Origin: Hoeflea sp. YIM 152468
Lineage (GTDB): Bacteria > Pseudomonadota > Alphaproteobacteria > Rhizobiales > Rhizobiaceae
NCBI RefSeq assembly: GCF_029210485.1
Contig: NZ_JARGET010000038.1
Coordinates: forward strand, 422,541-486,540
Direction: 5' to 3'
Length of the DNA stretch: 64,000 nt
Shown: piece by piece, positions 45,468 to 54,959 of the stretch
How the letters are laid out: every line of letters begins with the position of its first letter
How positions within the stretch are numbered: the first letter of the stretch is position 1
The notes under the pieces: model-generated
Told to the model about the DNA's origin: nothing
Databases searched by the model: none
Seen by the model: the letters and a program-made list of their open reading frames with translations, nothing else
Position numbers and translations under genes: made by a program

Positions 45468-47348
45468 ATGAAGTATGATGTCATCGTCATCGGTGGTGGA
45501 CATGCCGGCAGCGAAGCCGCCGCGGCCTCAGCGCGTCTGGGTGCACGGACAGCTCTGGTTACCCACAATATCGAGACAATCGGCACGATGTCCTGCAATC
45601 CCGCCATCGGTGGTCTGGGCAAGGGACATCTGGTGCGGGAAATTGACGCCATGGACGGATTGATGGGCGTCGCCGCCGACCGGTCCGGGATCCAGTTCCG
45701 AATGCTGAATCGCCGAAAAGGACCGGCTGTCTGGGGACCCCGAACCCAGGCCGACCGAAGGCTGTATCGTCAGGCTGTCCAGCAGCTGCTGACAGATACC
45801 CCGAACCTGGATTTGATTGCGGGCGAGGTCGACGATCTCGAGATCGATGACGGCAGCGTTACCGGGGTCCGGTTGAAGGACGGCCGCGCGATCCAGTGCG
45901 ACACCGTGGTGCTGACAACCGGCACGTTCTTGCGCGGCCTGATCCATCTGGGAGATCAGAAGATACCAGCCGGCCGGATGAATGAGGGTCCGTCCCTGGG
46001 CTTGTCAGCCACGCTGGAAAAAGCCGGTTTTCAATTGGGCCGACTGAAGACCGGCACGCCGGCGCGCCTGGACGGCAGGACGATCAATTGGGATCTGGTG
46101 GAATGGCAGGAGGCGGACGCCGAACCGATTCCGTTTTCGTTTCTCACAGATAGAATTGAGGTGCCGCAGGTCCGCTGTGGCATCACCCGGACCACGGAAG
46201 CGACCCATCGGATCATTCGCGACAATATTCACCGGTCAGCGATGTATTCGGGGCAGATTGAAGGCGTCGGCCCGCGCTATTGCCCTTCGATTGAAGACAA
46301 GATCGTCCGGTTCGGGGAACGCGACGGACATCAGATATTCTTGGAACCGGAAGGTCTGGATGATCCGACTGTCTATCCCAACGGGATCTCGACGTCGTTG
46401 CCGGAAGATGTGCAGGCTGAATTTCTGAAAACCATCCCGGGTTTGGCTGACGTCCGTATCATTCAGCCTGGCTATGCGATCGAGTATGACCATGTCGATC
46501 CGCGCGAACTGAGCCAGACGCTTGAAGCCCGCCGGATTAACGGCCTGTTCCTGGCCGGCCAGATCAATGGTACCACCGGCTATGAGGAAGCGGCTGCGCA
46601 GGGGCTGGTGGCGGGCTTGAATGCCGCGTTGAAAGTTCAGGGCCGGCCAGCCTGCCTGTTCAGCCGGACTGATTCCTATATTGGTGTGATGGTCGACGAC
46701 CTGACCACCAAGGGGGTTTCGGAGCCCTATCGGATGTTTACATCGCGGGCAGAGTATCGGCTGTCGCTGCGGGCCGACAATGCCGAAACACGCTTGACCC
46801 CCAAAGCGATGGAACTGGGTTGCCTCTCATCCGGGCGGCGGCAGAAATTCGAGACCTATGTCGATTCGCTTGCGGAATGCCTGCACGATTTGAAGGTGTT
46901 GAGCCTCTCGCCCAATGAGGCGATGCGGCATGGCCTGTCACTTAACAAGGACGGTATAAGGCGATCAGCATTTCAATTGCTGTCTTACCCGGATATTTCG
47001 ATTGATACGCTGGTCGGGATCTGGCCAAGGCTCGGCCAACATGATCCAAGGGTATTGAACGCTGCCGCGGTGGATGCAACCTATGCCGTCTATCTCGACC
47101 GGCAGAAACAGGATATCGACCAACGCCGCCAGGAGGAAGCTCGCTTGATTCCCGATGATTTTGACTATGATTCGCTGTCGGGGCTCTCACGCGAGTTGAA
47201 AATCAAGCTCGAAGCGGTTCGCCCGCCTTCAATCGGGCATGCTGAACGGATCGAAGGCATGACTCCGGCAGCGATCGCGCTTTTGTTGGCCAATCTCCGC
47301 AAGATTACCGCGTCCCCACCACCGGTAAAGATTGGTGGCTTGGGCTGA
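45468..47348 (+). CDS. mnmG: tRNA modification FAD enzyme MnmG (GidA)
   Basis: 626 residues from ATG 45468 (GGAG 7 bp upstream; a GTG one codon earlier is closer than usual). [19 protein letters not shown] binds [19 protein letters not shown] and [12 protein letters not shown] are signature motifs, [19 protein letters not shown] the C-terminal one. Works with MnmE on tRNA U34. rsmG follows with a 1-bp gap. Confidence 0.97.
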   Translation: MKYDVIVIGGGHAGSEAAAASARLGARTALVTHNIETIGTMSCNPAIGGLGKGHLVREIDAMDGLMGVAADRSGIQFRMLNRRKGPAVWGPRTQADRRLYRQAVQQLLTDTPNLDLIAGEVDDLEIDDGSVTGVRLKDGRAIQCDTVVLTTGTFLRGLIHLGDQKIPAGRMNEGPSLGLSATLEKAGFQLGRLKTGTPARLDGRTINWDLVEWQEADAEPIPFSFLTDRIEVPQVRCGITRTTEATHRIIRDNIHRSAMYSGQIEGVGPRYCPSIEDKIVRFGERDGHQIFLEPEGLDDPTVYPNGISTSLPEDVQAEFLKTIPGLADVRIIQPGYAIEYDHVDPRELSQTLEARRINGLFLAGQINGTTGYEEAAAQGLVAGLNAALKVQGRPACLFSRTDSYIGVMVDDLTTKGVSEPYRMFTSRAEYRLSLRADNAETRLTPKAMELGCLSSGRRQKFETYVDSLAECLHDLKVLSLSPNEAMRHGLSLNKDGIRRSAFQLLSYPDISIDTLVGIWPRLGQHDPRVLNAAAVDATYAVYLDRQKQDIDQRRQEEARLIPDDFDYDSLSGLSRELKIKLEAVRPPSIGHAERIEGMTPAAIALLLANLRKITASPPPVKIGGLG

Positions 47349-47349
47349 T

Positions 47350-47994
47350 ATGACAATGGAATCGAAGACAGAAGGATTCTTCCCTGAATCCGAATTTGTT
47401 TCACGTGAAACATGGGAAAAATTGCGTCTGTACGCAGATTTGACACGCAAATGGCAGGCATCCTTTAATCTCATTTCTCCCAAGACAGTGCCGGACCTGT
47501 GGGAGCGCCATATTCTCGACAGTCTGCAGCTCTACCGGCTCCGCCCGGATCCCCTGACCTGGATGGATATGGGAAGCGGCGCGGGCTTTCCCGGCCTGGT
47601 CACGGCGATTTGCCTGGCCGAACAAGGCCAGGGCTGGGTCCATCTGGTGGAGAGCAACCATAAAAAGGCAGCGTTCCTGCGGCAGGTGATTGTGGAAACC
47701 GCCGCCCGCGCCAGCGTCCATCCCATCCGCATTGAAACCGCCTGCTCTACGCTCGGCGATATCGACGCGATATCGGCGCGCGCGCTGGCACCGCTGACGG
47801 ATTTGCTCAATCACGCCTGGGTTTTCGCTCAGAAGAAACCTTTATTGGAGATTTGGCTGCATAAAGGACTGGATTACCCTGCAGAAGTTCGATCAGCACG
47901 TGACCTTTGGCGTTTTGATCTGATAGAACATCCAAGTCTGATGCAGGATGGATCGGCAATCCTGCACATCAGATCCCTTTCCAAGCGTAACTAA
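47350..47994 (+). CDS. rsmG: 16S rRNA m7G527 methyltransferase RsmG (GidB)
   Basis: 214 residues from ATG 47350 directly after the mnmG TGA; ATG 47356 is an alternative. LISPKTVPDLWERHILDSL and MDMGSGAGFPGLVTAI (SAM-binding motif I) are clear, and SARALAPLTDLL is the C-terminal family motif. Codons around 47397-47412 spell a perfect parS site, giving FVSRETW, a sequence seen in many alphaproteobacterial RsmG proteins for the same reason. parA follows in 17 bp. Confidence 0.96.
   Translation: MTMESKTEGFFPESEFVSRETWEKLRLYADLTRKWQASFNLISPKTVPDLWERHILDSLQLYRLRPDPLTWMDMGSGAGFPGLVTAICLAEQGQGWVHLVESNHKKAAFLRQVIVETAARASVHPIRIETACSTLGDIDAISARALAPLTDLLNHAWVFAQKKPLLEIWLHKGLDYPAEVRSARDLWRFDLIEHPSLMQDGSAILHIRSLSKRN
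47397..47412. promoter_or_regulatory. Perfect parS site inside rsmG
   Basis: TGTTTCACGTGAAACA, 16/16 match, about 600 bp upstream of parA. Confidence 0.9.
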
Positions 47995-48011
47995 GCCGCG
48001 GACCCTTTTCG

Positions 48012-48806
48012 ATGCAGCCTTCGAAGAACCGGATCATCACAATCGCCAATCAAAAAGGCGGCGTTGGCAAGACAACCACCGCCATCAATCTCGCCACGGC
48101 ACTTGCTGCCATCGGCGAGGAGGTTTTGATTGTCGATATCGACCCCCAAGGCAATGCCAGCACCGGGCTTGGCATTGATCGCAAGGATCGTGGAGTTTCA
48201 GCCTATGATCTGTTGACCCAGAATGCCTCGGTCAGCGAAACCGTCATGCAGACCGCCGTGCCGCATTTGAGCCTGATTCCGTCAACGATGGATCTGCTCG
48301 GCGTGGAAATGGAAATCGCCGGCGCCCCCGACCGGGTGTTCCGGTTGAAAAAGGCTTTGCAAGCGGACGATGCACGGCACTATGATTACGTGTTGATCGA
48401 CTGCCCGCCCTCGCTCAACCTTCTGACGATGAATGCAATGGCGGCGGCGCATTCGATCCTGGTTCCGTTGCAATGTGAATTTTTTGCGCTTGAGGGCTTG
48501 AGCCAGTTGCTCGAAACCGTCGGTCAGGTGCGCGATTCGCTCAATCCGACGCTGGATATCCAGGGCATTGTCATGACCATGTATGACGCGCGCAACAATC
48601 TGGCGCTTCAGGTTGTTGAAGATGTGCGCTCGCATCTGGGCGACAAGGTCTACCGGACGCTGATTCCGCGCAATGTGCGCGTGTCCGAAGCCCCGTCCTA
48701 TGGCAAGCCGGCGATCCTTTACGATCTCAAATGCGCCGGCAGCCAGGCCTATCTGCAACTGGCGTCCGAAGTGATTCAACGCGAACGCAACCGTAAGGCT
48801 GCCTGA
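48012..48806 (+). CDS. parA: Chromosome-partitioning ATPase ParA
   Basis: 264 residues. Deviant Walker A KGGVGKTTTAINLA at 15-28, Walker A' DIDPQGNASTGLG, Walker B YVLIDCPPSLNLL. No N-terminal DNA-binding extension, so the chromosomal (Soj-like) type. Moves ParB-parS complexes. Upstream of parB and 17 bp after rsmG, the conserved origin-proximal order. Confidence 0.97.
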   Translation: MQPSKNRIITIANQKGGVGKTTTAINLATALAAIGEEVLIVDIDPQGNASTGLGIDRKDRGVSAYDLLTQNASVSETVMQTAVPHLSLIPSTMDLLGVEMEIAGAPDRVFRLKKALQADDARHYDYVLIDCPPSLNLLTMNAMAAAHSILVPLQCEFFALEGLSQLLETVGQVRDSLNPTLDIQGIVMTMYDARNNLALQVVEDVRSHLGDKVYRTLIPRNVRVSEAPSYGKPAILYDLKCAGSQAYLQLASEVIQRERNRKAA

Positions 48807-48840
48807 CCCGAGAGGTTGCGCAGCAAGAGTGGATAAGACG

Positions 48841-49734
48841 ATGTCAGACGATTTTTCAAAAAAGCGCCTGGGCCGTGGGCTCGCTGCCCTGATCGGGGAA
48901 ATTGACAAGCCATTGGAATCGGAGGCCCGGCCGTCGGTGTCGGCCGACCGGCAGGTGCCCATCGAGCATGTCAGCCGCAACCCGCGCAATCCGCGGCGAA
49001 TGTTCGACCCGACGGATCTTGAGGACCTGTCACGTTCAATCCGCCAGCACGGTATCGTGCAGCCGATCATGGTGCGCAGCGCCGGCGATGACCGCTATGA
49101 GATCATTGCCGGCGAGCGGCGCTGGCGTGCCGCGCAAATGGCCGGGCTGGTGGAGATTCCGGTTATCGTCCGTGATGTCGACGACCGCACCGCGCTGGAG
49201 ATAGCGATTGTTGAAAACGTGCAGCGTGCGGATCTCAATGCACTGGAAGAAGCGCAAGGCTACGAACAGCTGATCGCCCAGTACGATTACACGCAAAACG
49301 ATCTTGGCGAGGTGATCGGCAAAAGCCGCAGCCACGTGGCCAATTCGTTGCGGCTGCTCAAACTGCCTGATGACGTGCGCAGCATGCTTGCCGATGGCGC
49401 ACTGTCAGCCGGTCATGCCAGGGCAATCGTCTCGACATCCGACCCGGTTCGGCTGGCGAAATTGATTGTCGACGGCGGCTTGTCCGTGCGCGACGCCGAA
49501 CGGCTGGCGCAAAAGGACGCTGATCAGGCCGCCAGCCCGGGTGGTTATGAAACCAAATCCGTCCGGCGTGCGGACGACAAGGATGCGGATACGGTCGCGT
49601 TGGAGCGAAGCCTGTCTGACGTGCTGGGTCTCAAGGTGCAACTGGCGCACAAGGGAAAGGGCGGGCAGTTGCGTATCGACTACAAATCGCTGGAACAGCT
49701 GGATGAACTTTGCCGGCTATTGGGCGAAAAATAA
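48841..49734 (+). CDS. parB: Chromosome-partitioning protein ParB
   Basis: 297 residues from ATG 48841; GTG 48829 would add four codons. KKRLGRGLAALIGE at the N-terminus binds ParA; IIAGERRWRAAQMAG (GERR at 91-94) is the CTP-binding motif, and VENVQRADLNALEEAQGY with KSRSHVANSLRLLKLP the HTH that reads parS. C-terminal dimerisation domain present. The parS sites it should bind lie 1.4-6.3 kb upstream. Confidence 0.96.
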   Translation: MSDDFSKKRLGRGLAALIGEIDKPLESEARPSVSADRQVPIEHVSRNPRNPRRMFDPTDLEDLSRSIRQHGIVQPIMVRSAGDDRYEIIAGERRWRAAQMAGLVEIPVIVRDVDDRTALEIAIVENVQRADLNALEEAQGYEQLIAQYDYTQNDLGEVIGKSRSHVANSLRLLKLPDDVRSMLADGALSAGHARAIVSTSDPVRLAKLIVDGGLSVRDAERLAQKDADQAASPGGYETKSVRRADDKDADTVALERSLSDVLGLKVQLAHKGKGGQLRIDYKSLEQLDELCRLLGEK

Positions 49735-49758
49735 CAGTCACATCAACATGTTCTATGA

Positions 49759-50787
49759 TTAACGACTGAGCAGGCAGGTTCGCAGCAGTGCCTGCCTGGC
49801 GATTGATGCTTCCAGATGCGGGCGCCGGCGGGTTTCGAAAACAGCTTCCGACAACCGGCGCATTTCCCGGTTTATCGCCTCCAGCCGCCAGTGTCTGAGC
49901 GCCCGTTCGACCACCGGCTTGCGCTTGAAATGGATACCACGGCCTTTTTCGCTGATGGCCTGGGCCGGCTGCCGGCCGTGGCTTTCAACCAGTGCCCGCA
50001 TGACATCGAGCTGTTCAAATTGCAAGATACAGCCGCGCAACACTAAAAACACGGACGTCTTGGAAGCGAGGATGCGTTCCAAAGACGCCTCCAGACGCAC
50101 GAGATCTCCGGAAAAGACGGCATCGACCGCATCATCGACAGAAAGAGCGGCGACGTCGCCGATGGCTTCAATGACATCGTTATCGGTGACGGTTCCCGAT
50201 CCGTGGCAGTAAAGAGCAAGCTTTTTCAACTCGTTACGGCTTGCCAAGCGATCTCCACCAAGCAGTTGAGCCAGCCTCTGGCGGGCGTCTGCGTCAACTA
50301 CCAGATTGGCGCCGCCTAGCTCGTCGTCAATCAGCGTCTGGATGCCACGGGCGTCATCGGCATAGCACGGCACGGCCAGCGCAGTCCGTGCGGTCTCGAC
50401 AAGTTTGCGCAAACCGCTGGATTTCTTGAGGTCGCCGGCCTCGATCAACAGATGGGACGAACCCGGATCAGTCTCTGCGACCGCCGTGAGCGACTGAATC
50501 AGGCCGCGATCATTGCCGGCGTTCTTGACCCAGACCAACCGGTCGCCGCCAAACAGACTGATGGCAGAAAATTCATCCGCCAACCGTCCCGGATCACCGG
50601 TCAGATCCGAGGCTTCCAGTTTGAGAACCGCAAAATCGTCCGTGAGGTCAACACCTGTCTTGGCTGCGATCAGCGCCGCGCGCTCGGAGACCAGACCGCG
50701 ATCCGGGCCATAGACCAGGACAATGCGATAGGGCGTTCCCTCACGGCGGATGAAAGCGGAAAATTCGTGGGTTTTCAGCTGCGCCAT
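49759..50787 (-). CDS. holA: DNA polymerase III delta subunit
   Basis: 342 residues from ATG 50787 (MAQLKTHEFSAFIRR). YRIVLVYGPDRGLVSERA is the delta start; SASLFGGDRLVWVKN-like segment at residues 95-105 and LASRNELKKLALYC in the middle match HolA. It opens the sliding clamp in the clamp loader. Frame extends far upstream in lptE without similarity. Last gene of leuS-lptE-holA and convergent with parB. Confidence 0.92.
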   Translation of the reverse strand: MAQLKTHEFSAFIRREGTPYRIVLVYGPDRGLVSERAALIAAKTGVDLTDDFAVLKLEASDLTGDPGRLADEFSAISLFGGDRLVWVKNAGNDRGLIQSLTAVAETDPGSSHLLIEAGDLKKSSGLRKLVETARTALAVPCYADDARGIQTLIDDELGGANLVVDADARQRLAQLLGGDRLASRNELKKLALYCHGSGTVTDNDVIEAIGDVAALSVDDAVDAVFSGDLVRLEASLERILASKTSVFLVLRGCILQFEQLDVMRALVESHGRQPAQAISEKGRGIHFKRKPVVERALRHWRLEAINREMRRLSEAVFETRRRPHLEASIARQALLRTCLLSR

Positions 50788-50812
50788 GATCTGCGCCAGT
50801 CCAATCCAGACA

Positions 50813-51316
50813 TCACCGCGCGAGCGCTGCTGCCACATCAGCGCGGACAAGGGCGGCCACTGCCCGGGCGGCGCGATCTTCCGCTTCCAGCTTGGCCCGT
50901 TCCTGGGCAAACAGCTGGGAAGGAAGGTCCAGTTGCGCGTCGGCGCTGCGCGATCCGGATGCGACAGTTTCACCGGTGCTCACCGATTTGAGCACATATC
51001 TTGCGGTCACTGTGGTCCGGGCTGCGGAAAACTCATTGTCGAGGCCGCCCGGCAGGATGCCGGACATTCCGGCGGTGACGGCAAGCTCGAGGTGATAGGC
51101 GCTGTCTTGGTGTTCACCGCCAAATCCCAAAACCAGTTCATTGCGTACGATCTGTTCCACGCGCTGTTCGGCTGTCGAAACCGAAACGGACTGGTCCGGG
51201 CCTGCAAAGGTGCCGTAAAGCGGCTGCGCCTGGCAGCCAGCCAGCATTCCAAGGCCCAGGATGACGGCCAGAGCCCGCATCTTCTGTCCCGGTCGGAGAA
51301 CTTCAAATGACAACAT
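50813..51316 (-). CDS. lptE: LPS-assembly lipoprotein LptE
   Basis: 167 residues. Signal peptide with lipobox [14 protein letters not shown] places it in the outer membrane, where it plugs LptD to deliver LPS. Start at ATG 51316 has AGAGGATCGTCA upstream and overlaps the leuS 3' end by 14 bp; a second Met at 51280 also leaves a full signal peptide. The remaining sequence is poorly conserved, as usual in the family, so position between leuS and holA helps. Confidence 0.9.
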   Translation of the reverse strand: MLSFEVLRPGQKMRALAVILGLGMLAGCQAQPLYGTFAGPDQSVSVSTAEQRVEQIVRNELVLGFGGEHQDSAYHLELAVTAGMSGILPGGLDNEFSAARTTVTARYVLKSVSTGETVASGSRSADAQLDLPSQLFAQERAKLEAEDRAARAVAALVRADVAAALAR

Positions 51317-53933
51317 TGACGATCCTCTGCGGTACGATGATGAGTTTTCGCGGCGGATTGCCTCCGGTCGCTGTCTGTACGAAATCCAGTCCCAAGACGG
51401 CGGTTTCAATCGCAGCTTGATCGGCATTGCGGTCAATTGTCAAATCACCCCGTTTCTTGCCGTTGATCTGCACCGGCAGGGTGATCTGTTCATCGGTAAT
51501 CAGGCCGGGGTCATAGGCCGGCCAGGGCGTGGTTGCCACCATGCCGTCATTGCCGAGCAATTTCCAGCTTTCTTCCGCCAGATGCGGCATCATCGGCGCA
51601 ATCAGCAACACCAGCATATCGGCAGCCTGTTTGCAGGCGGCCTTGAGGTCGGCGTCAGCTTTGCCGGCCGTCACATCCGCCAGCGGCGCTGCAAGCGTGT
51701 TGACCAGTTCATAGAGCCGCGCCACAGCCTTGTTGAAGGCCAGCTTCTCGATATCCTCGCCAACAGCCTTGACGGTCTTGTGGGCGCTGCGTGAGAGCGC
51801 AAGCGCCCGTCCGCCTTCTCCGGTCCCGCCTTCGGTTCCTGACAATTGACCGGCTGCATCGCCAAGCAGGCGCCAGATCCGCTGGACAAATCGGTGCGCT
51901 CCCTCGACGCCGGCCTCGGTCCAGATGACGTCGCGGTCGGGCGGGGAATCCGACAGCATGAAAAAACGGGCCGTGTCGGCACCATAGCTGTCGATGATGT
52001 CGTCGGGATCGACAACGTTCTTTTTTGACTTCGACATCTTCTCGATCGAGCCAATGACCAGGGGTTCGCCGGTTGTGGCGTGGCGCGCCTGGCGCAGCCC
52101 GTCGGTGTCCTCGATCATCACCTCGGCTGGGGCAATCCATTCGCCCTTGCTGCCCTTTTCGGTGCGGTAGGTTTCGTGAACCACCATGCCCTGGGTGAAA
52201 AGACCGCGGAAGGGCTCCTTCAGGTCGATATGACCGGTCTGCTGCATGGCGCGGGTGAAGAACCGCGAATAGAGCAGGTGCAGGATCGCGTGTTCGATGC
52301 CGCCGATATACTGATCCACCGGCAGCCAGGCACTGGCGACTGCCGGATCGGTCGGAGTCTCGTGCCGTGGCGCGGTAAACCGGGCGAAATACCAGGATGA
52401 ATCGACGAATGTGTCCATTGTGTCGGTTTCACGCCGTGCCGGCTTTTCGCATGCCGGGCAATTCACATGGCGCCAGGTGGGATGGTGGTCGAGCGGATTG
52501 CCGGGCTTGTCCAGCGTCACGTCATCAGGCAGCCGGACCGGCAAATCCTTGACGGGGACCGGGACAACACCGCAATCGTCGCAATGAATGACCGGTATCG
52601 GCGCACCCCAATAGCGTTGACGCGAAAGACCCCAGTCACGCAACCTGTAGTGGATTTTGCGTCGGGCTTGCGGCGCATCGCCAAGAGTTTGGGATTCGAG
52701 CAGATCGGCGACGGTATCGAATGCGGTTTCCGGCGACAGGCCATCAAGGTTGCGCGAGTTGATCATGATGCCATCGCCGACATAGGCTGTGTCGGTGATC
52801 ACGAAGCTTGCCGCATCGGCATCGGCGGGCATGACGACGGGTGTCACCGGCAAATTGTATTTGCGGGCGAAATCGAGGTCGCGCTGATCGCCTGACGGGC
52901 AGCCGAAGATGGCTCCGGTGCCGTAATCCATCAAAACGAAATTGGCGATGAAGACCGGAACGGTCCACTCCCGATCAAGCGGATGGACCACGTTGATCGT
53001 GGTCTTGAGGCCGATTTTCTCCGCAGTGTCGAGTGCGGCGAGCGAGGTTCCGGCGCGGCGGCACTGATCGCAAAACTCGGCGACGGCGGGATCCTTCTTG
53101 GCAAGGGTCCGGGCCAGTGGATGATCGGCGGCAATCGCCAGGAACGATGCGCCAAACAGAGTGTCCGGCCGTGTCGTGTAGACTTCAATATCGGTTGCGC
53201 CATCCGCAGCGGCGGGATTGGCGATTTCCCAGCGCATCGACAGGCCCTCGGACTTGCCGATCCAGTTTTTCTGCATCAGCCGGACCTTTTCCGGCCAATG
53301 ATCCAGGTCATCCAGCGAAACCAGCAGATCCTCGGCGAAATCGGAAATTCGGAAGAACCATTGTGTCAGTTCGCGCTGCTCGACAAGCGCGCCGGAACGC
53401 CAGCCGCGCCCGTCAATAACCTGCTCATTGGCAAGCACGGTCAGATCCACCGGATCCCAGTTGACCTTTGAATTGCGGCGGTAGATCAGGCCGGCGGCGA
53501 GAAAATCGAGGAACAGCGCTTGCTGCTGTTTGTAATAGTCGACGTCGCAGGTGGCGAATTCGCGACTCCAGTCCAGCGACAGGCCCATGGATTTGAGCTG
53601 CTTGCGCATCGCGTCGATATTGGCGTAGGTCCAGTCGCGCGGATGGACCTTGTTCTGCATGGCCGCGTTCTCGGCGGGCATGCCGAACGCATCCCACCCC
53701 ATCGGGTGCAGAACGTTGAAGCCGCGGGCCCGCTTGTAGCGCGCCACCACGTCGCCCATGGCGTAATTGCGGACATGCCCCATGTGAATCCGGCCTGACG
53801 GATAGGGAAACATTTCCAGCACATAGTATTTCGGAGCAGAACTGTCGTCGAGCGTCTCGAAAATACGTGCTTCTTCCCACTTGCGTTGCCAGCGGATTTC
53901 CGCCTGTTTGGGATTGTAACGTTCAATTGTCAT
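51303..53933 (-). CDS. leuS: Leucyl-tRNA synthetase
   Basis: 876 residues. HIGH-like motif [24 protein letters not shown] near residue 640, and the CP1 editing domain between ([16 protein letters not shown], threonine-rich editing site). LNGKKRG-type end [13 protein letters not shown]. Charges tRNA-Leu. First gene of the leuS-lptE-holA operon; divergent from yggS over 213 bp, in which I see no distinct element. Confidence 0.97.
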   Translation of the reverse strand: MTIERYNPKQAEIRWQRKWEEARIFETLDDSSAPKYYVLEMFPYPSGRIHMGHVRNYAMGDVVARYKRARGFNVLHPMGWDAFGMPAENAAMQNKVHPRDWTYANIDAMRKQLKSMGLSLDWSREFATCDVDYYKQQQALFLDFLAAGLIYRRNSKVNWDPVDLTVLANEQVIDGRGWRSGALVEQRELTQWFFRISDFAEDLLVSLDDLDHWPEKVRLMQKNWIGKSEGLSMRWEIANPAAADGATDIEVYTTRPDTLFGASFLAIAADHPLARTLAKKDPAVAEFCDQCRRAGTSLAALDTAEKIGLKTTINVVHPLDREWTVPVFIANFVLMDYGTGAIFGCPSGDQRDLDFARKYNLPVTPVVMPADADAASFVITDTAYVGDGIMINSRNLDGLSPETAFDTVADLLESQTLGDAPQARRKIHYRLRDWGLSRQRYWGAPIPVIHCDDCGVVPVPVKDLPVRLPDDVTLDKPGNPLDHHPTWRHVNCPACEKPARRETDTMDTFVDSSWYFARFTAPRHETPTDPAVASAWLPVDQYIGGIEHAILHLLYSRFFTRAMQQTGHIDLKEPFRGLFTQGMVVHETYRTEKGSKGEWIAPAEVMIEDTDGLRQARHATTGEPLVIGSIEKMSKSKKNVVDPDDIIDSYGADTARFFMLSDSPPDRDVIWTEAGVEGAHRFVQRIWRLLGDAAGQLSGTEGGTGEGGRALALSRSAHKTVKAVGEDIEKLAFNKAVARLYELVNTLAAPLADVTAGKADADLKAACKQAADMLVLLIAPMMPHLAEESWKLLGNDGMVATTPWPAYDPGLITDEQITLPVQINGKKRGDLTIDRNADQAAIETAVLGLDFVQTATGGNPPRKLIIVPQRIVNVVI

Positions 53934-54146
53934 ATGGGATCATCCGAAAACCTGTCCGATTTTGCCGCGACCTTCACCATGAAACCCGCCTAGCGTCAAC
54001 CACCGAGCGGCTTTGCAGCCCAAGTTGGCGGACGGCGAGATCAGTTTGCTGATGTTGCTGACTTGCGTGCATGGCAGCCTGCTGCTGGATTGGCAAGCCG
54101 ATCGGGCTGCGCTAACACCATGTCAGATAGCAAAAAAAGCAAGAGA

Positions 54147-54827
54147 ATGGAGCACAGCGTGAGTGCACGGGAAAATCTCGAGACCATCCGCGCAGCCATA
54201 GCAGTGGCTGAATCCGAAGCCGGCAGACAAACAGGCATGGTGCGGCTTGTGGCCGTGTCAAAGACCAAGACGGCTGACGAAATCCGACCGGTGATCGCAG
54301 CCGGGCAACGTGTGTTCGGTGAAAATCGCGTTCAGGAGGCGCAATCAAAGTGGCCTGGTCTGACCGCTGAAACAGCCGGGATCGAGCTTCATCTCATCGG
54401 TCCTTTGCAGTCGAACAAAACGGCGGACGCGGTGGCCCTGTTTGACGTGATCCAGACCGTCGACCGGGTAAAGATTGCCCGCGAAATCGCCCGCGAAATG
54501 GAAAAGCAGGGCAAACGCCCGGCGCTCTATGTTCAGATCAATACCGGATCCGAGCCGCAAAAGGCCGGCATCGAACCGAAGGAGGCCGGCGGTTTCATTG
54601 AGCTGTGCCGCACAGACTTGGGCCTGGAAATCGCGGGTCTGATGTGCATTCCGCCTGCGGAGGAGAATCCGGGGCCGCATTTCGCCCTGCTCGCCAAAAT
54701 CGGCCGTGACAACAATATTGACGTTTTGTCGATGGGCATGTCGGGCGATTTCGAGACGGCAATAGCGCTTGGTGCGACGACGGTCCGGGTCGGATCGGCG
54801 ATTTTCGGCGCGCGCCAATCGATTTGA
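54147..54827 (+). CDS. YggS/PLPBP-family PLP homeostasis protein
   Basis: 226 residues from ATG 54147; GTG 54159 is an attractive alternative because GGAG lies 6 bp before it. VRLVAVSKTKTADEIR has the PLP Lys, FGENRVQEAQSK, LHLIGPLQSNK and LSMGMSGDFETAIALGATTVRVGSAIFG are the signatures. A PLP-binding TIM barrel with no known enzyme activity; affects vitamin B6 and amino-acid balance. Confidence 0.93.
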   Translation: MEHSVSARENLETIRAAIAVAESEAGRQTGMVRLVAVSKTKTADEIRPVIAAGQRVFGENRVQEAQSKWPGLTAETAGIELHLIGPLQSNKTADAVALFDVIQTVDRVKIAREIAREMEKQGKRPALYVQINTGSEPQKAGIEPKEAGGFIELCRTDLGLEIAGLMCIPPAEENPGPHFALLAKIGRDNNIDVLSMGMSGDFETAIALGATTVRVGSAIFGARQSI

Positions 54828-54840
54828 CCGGATGACCTAG

Positions 54841-54851
54841 TCCAATGTCTA
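54841..54851 (+). promoter_or_regulatory. Motif shared with acs upstream region
   Basis: TCCAATGTCTA, then GTT, 108 bp upstream of the prpE ATG. The same 11-mer, then ATT, lies 97 bp upstream of acs. Confidence 0.4.
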
Positions 54852-54959
54852 GTTTTCGCAGCGGGCTGATGCGCCTAGGGTGGCTGTGAAGCCGGAGGAT
54901 GCAGGAATTGCGCGGCTGCACAAGCGACGCGGTGTCTGTTGGATGTGGAGGAGAGGTCC

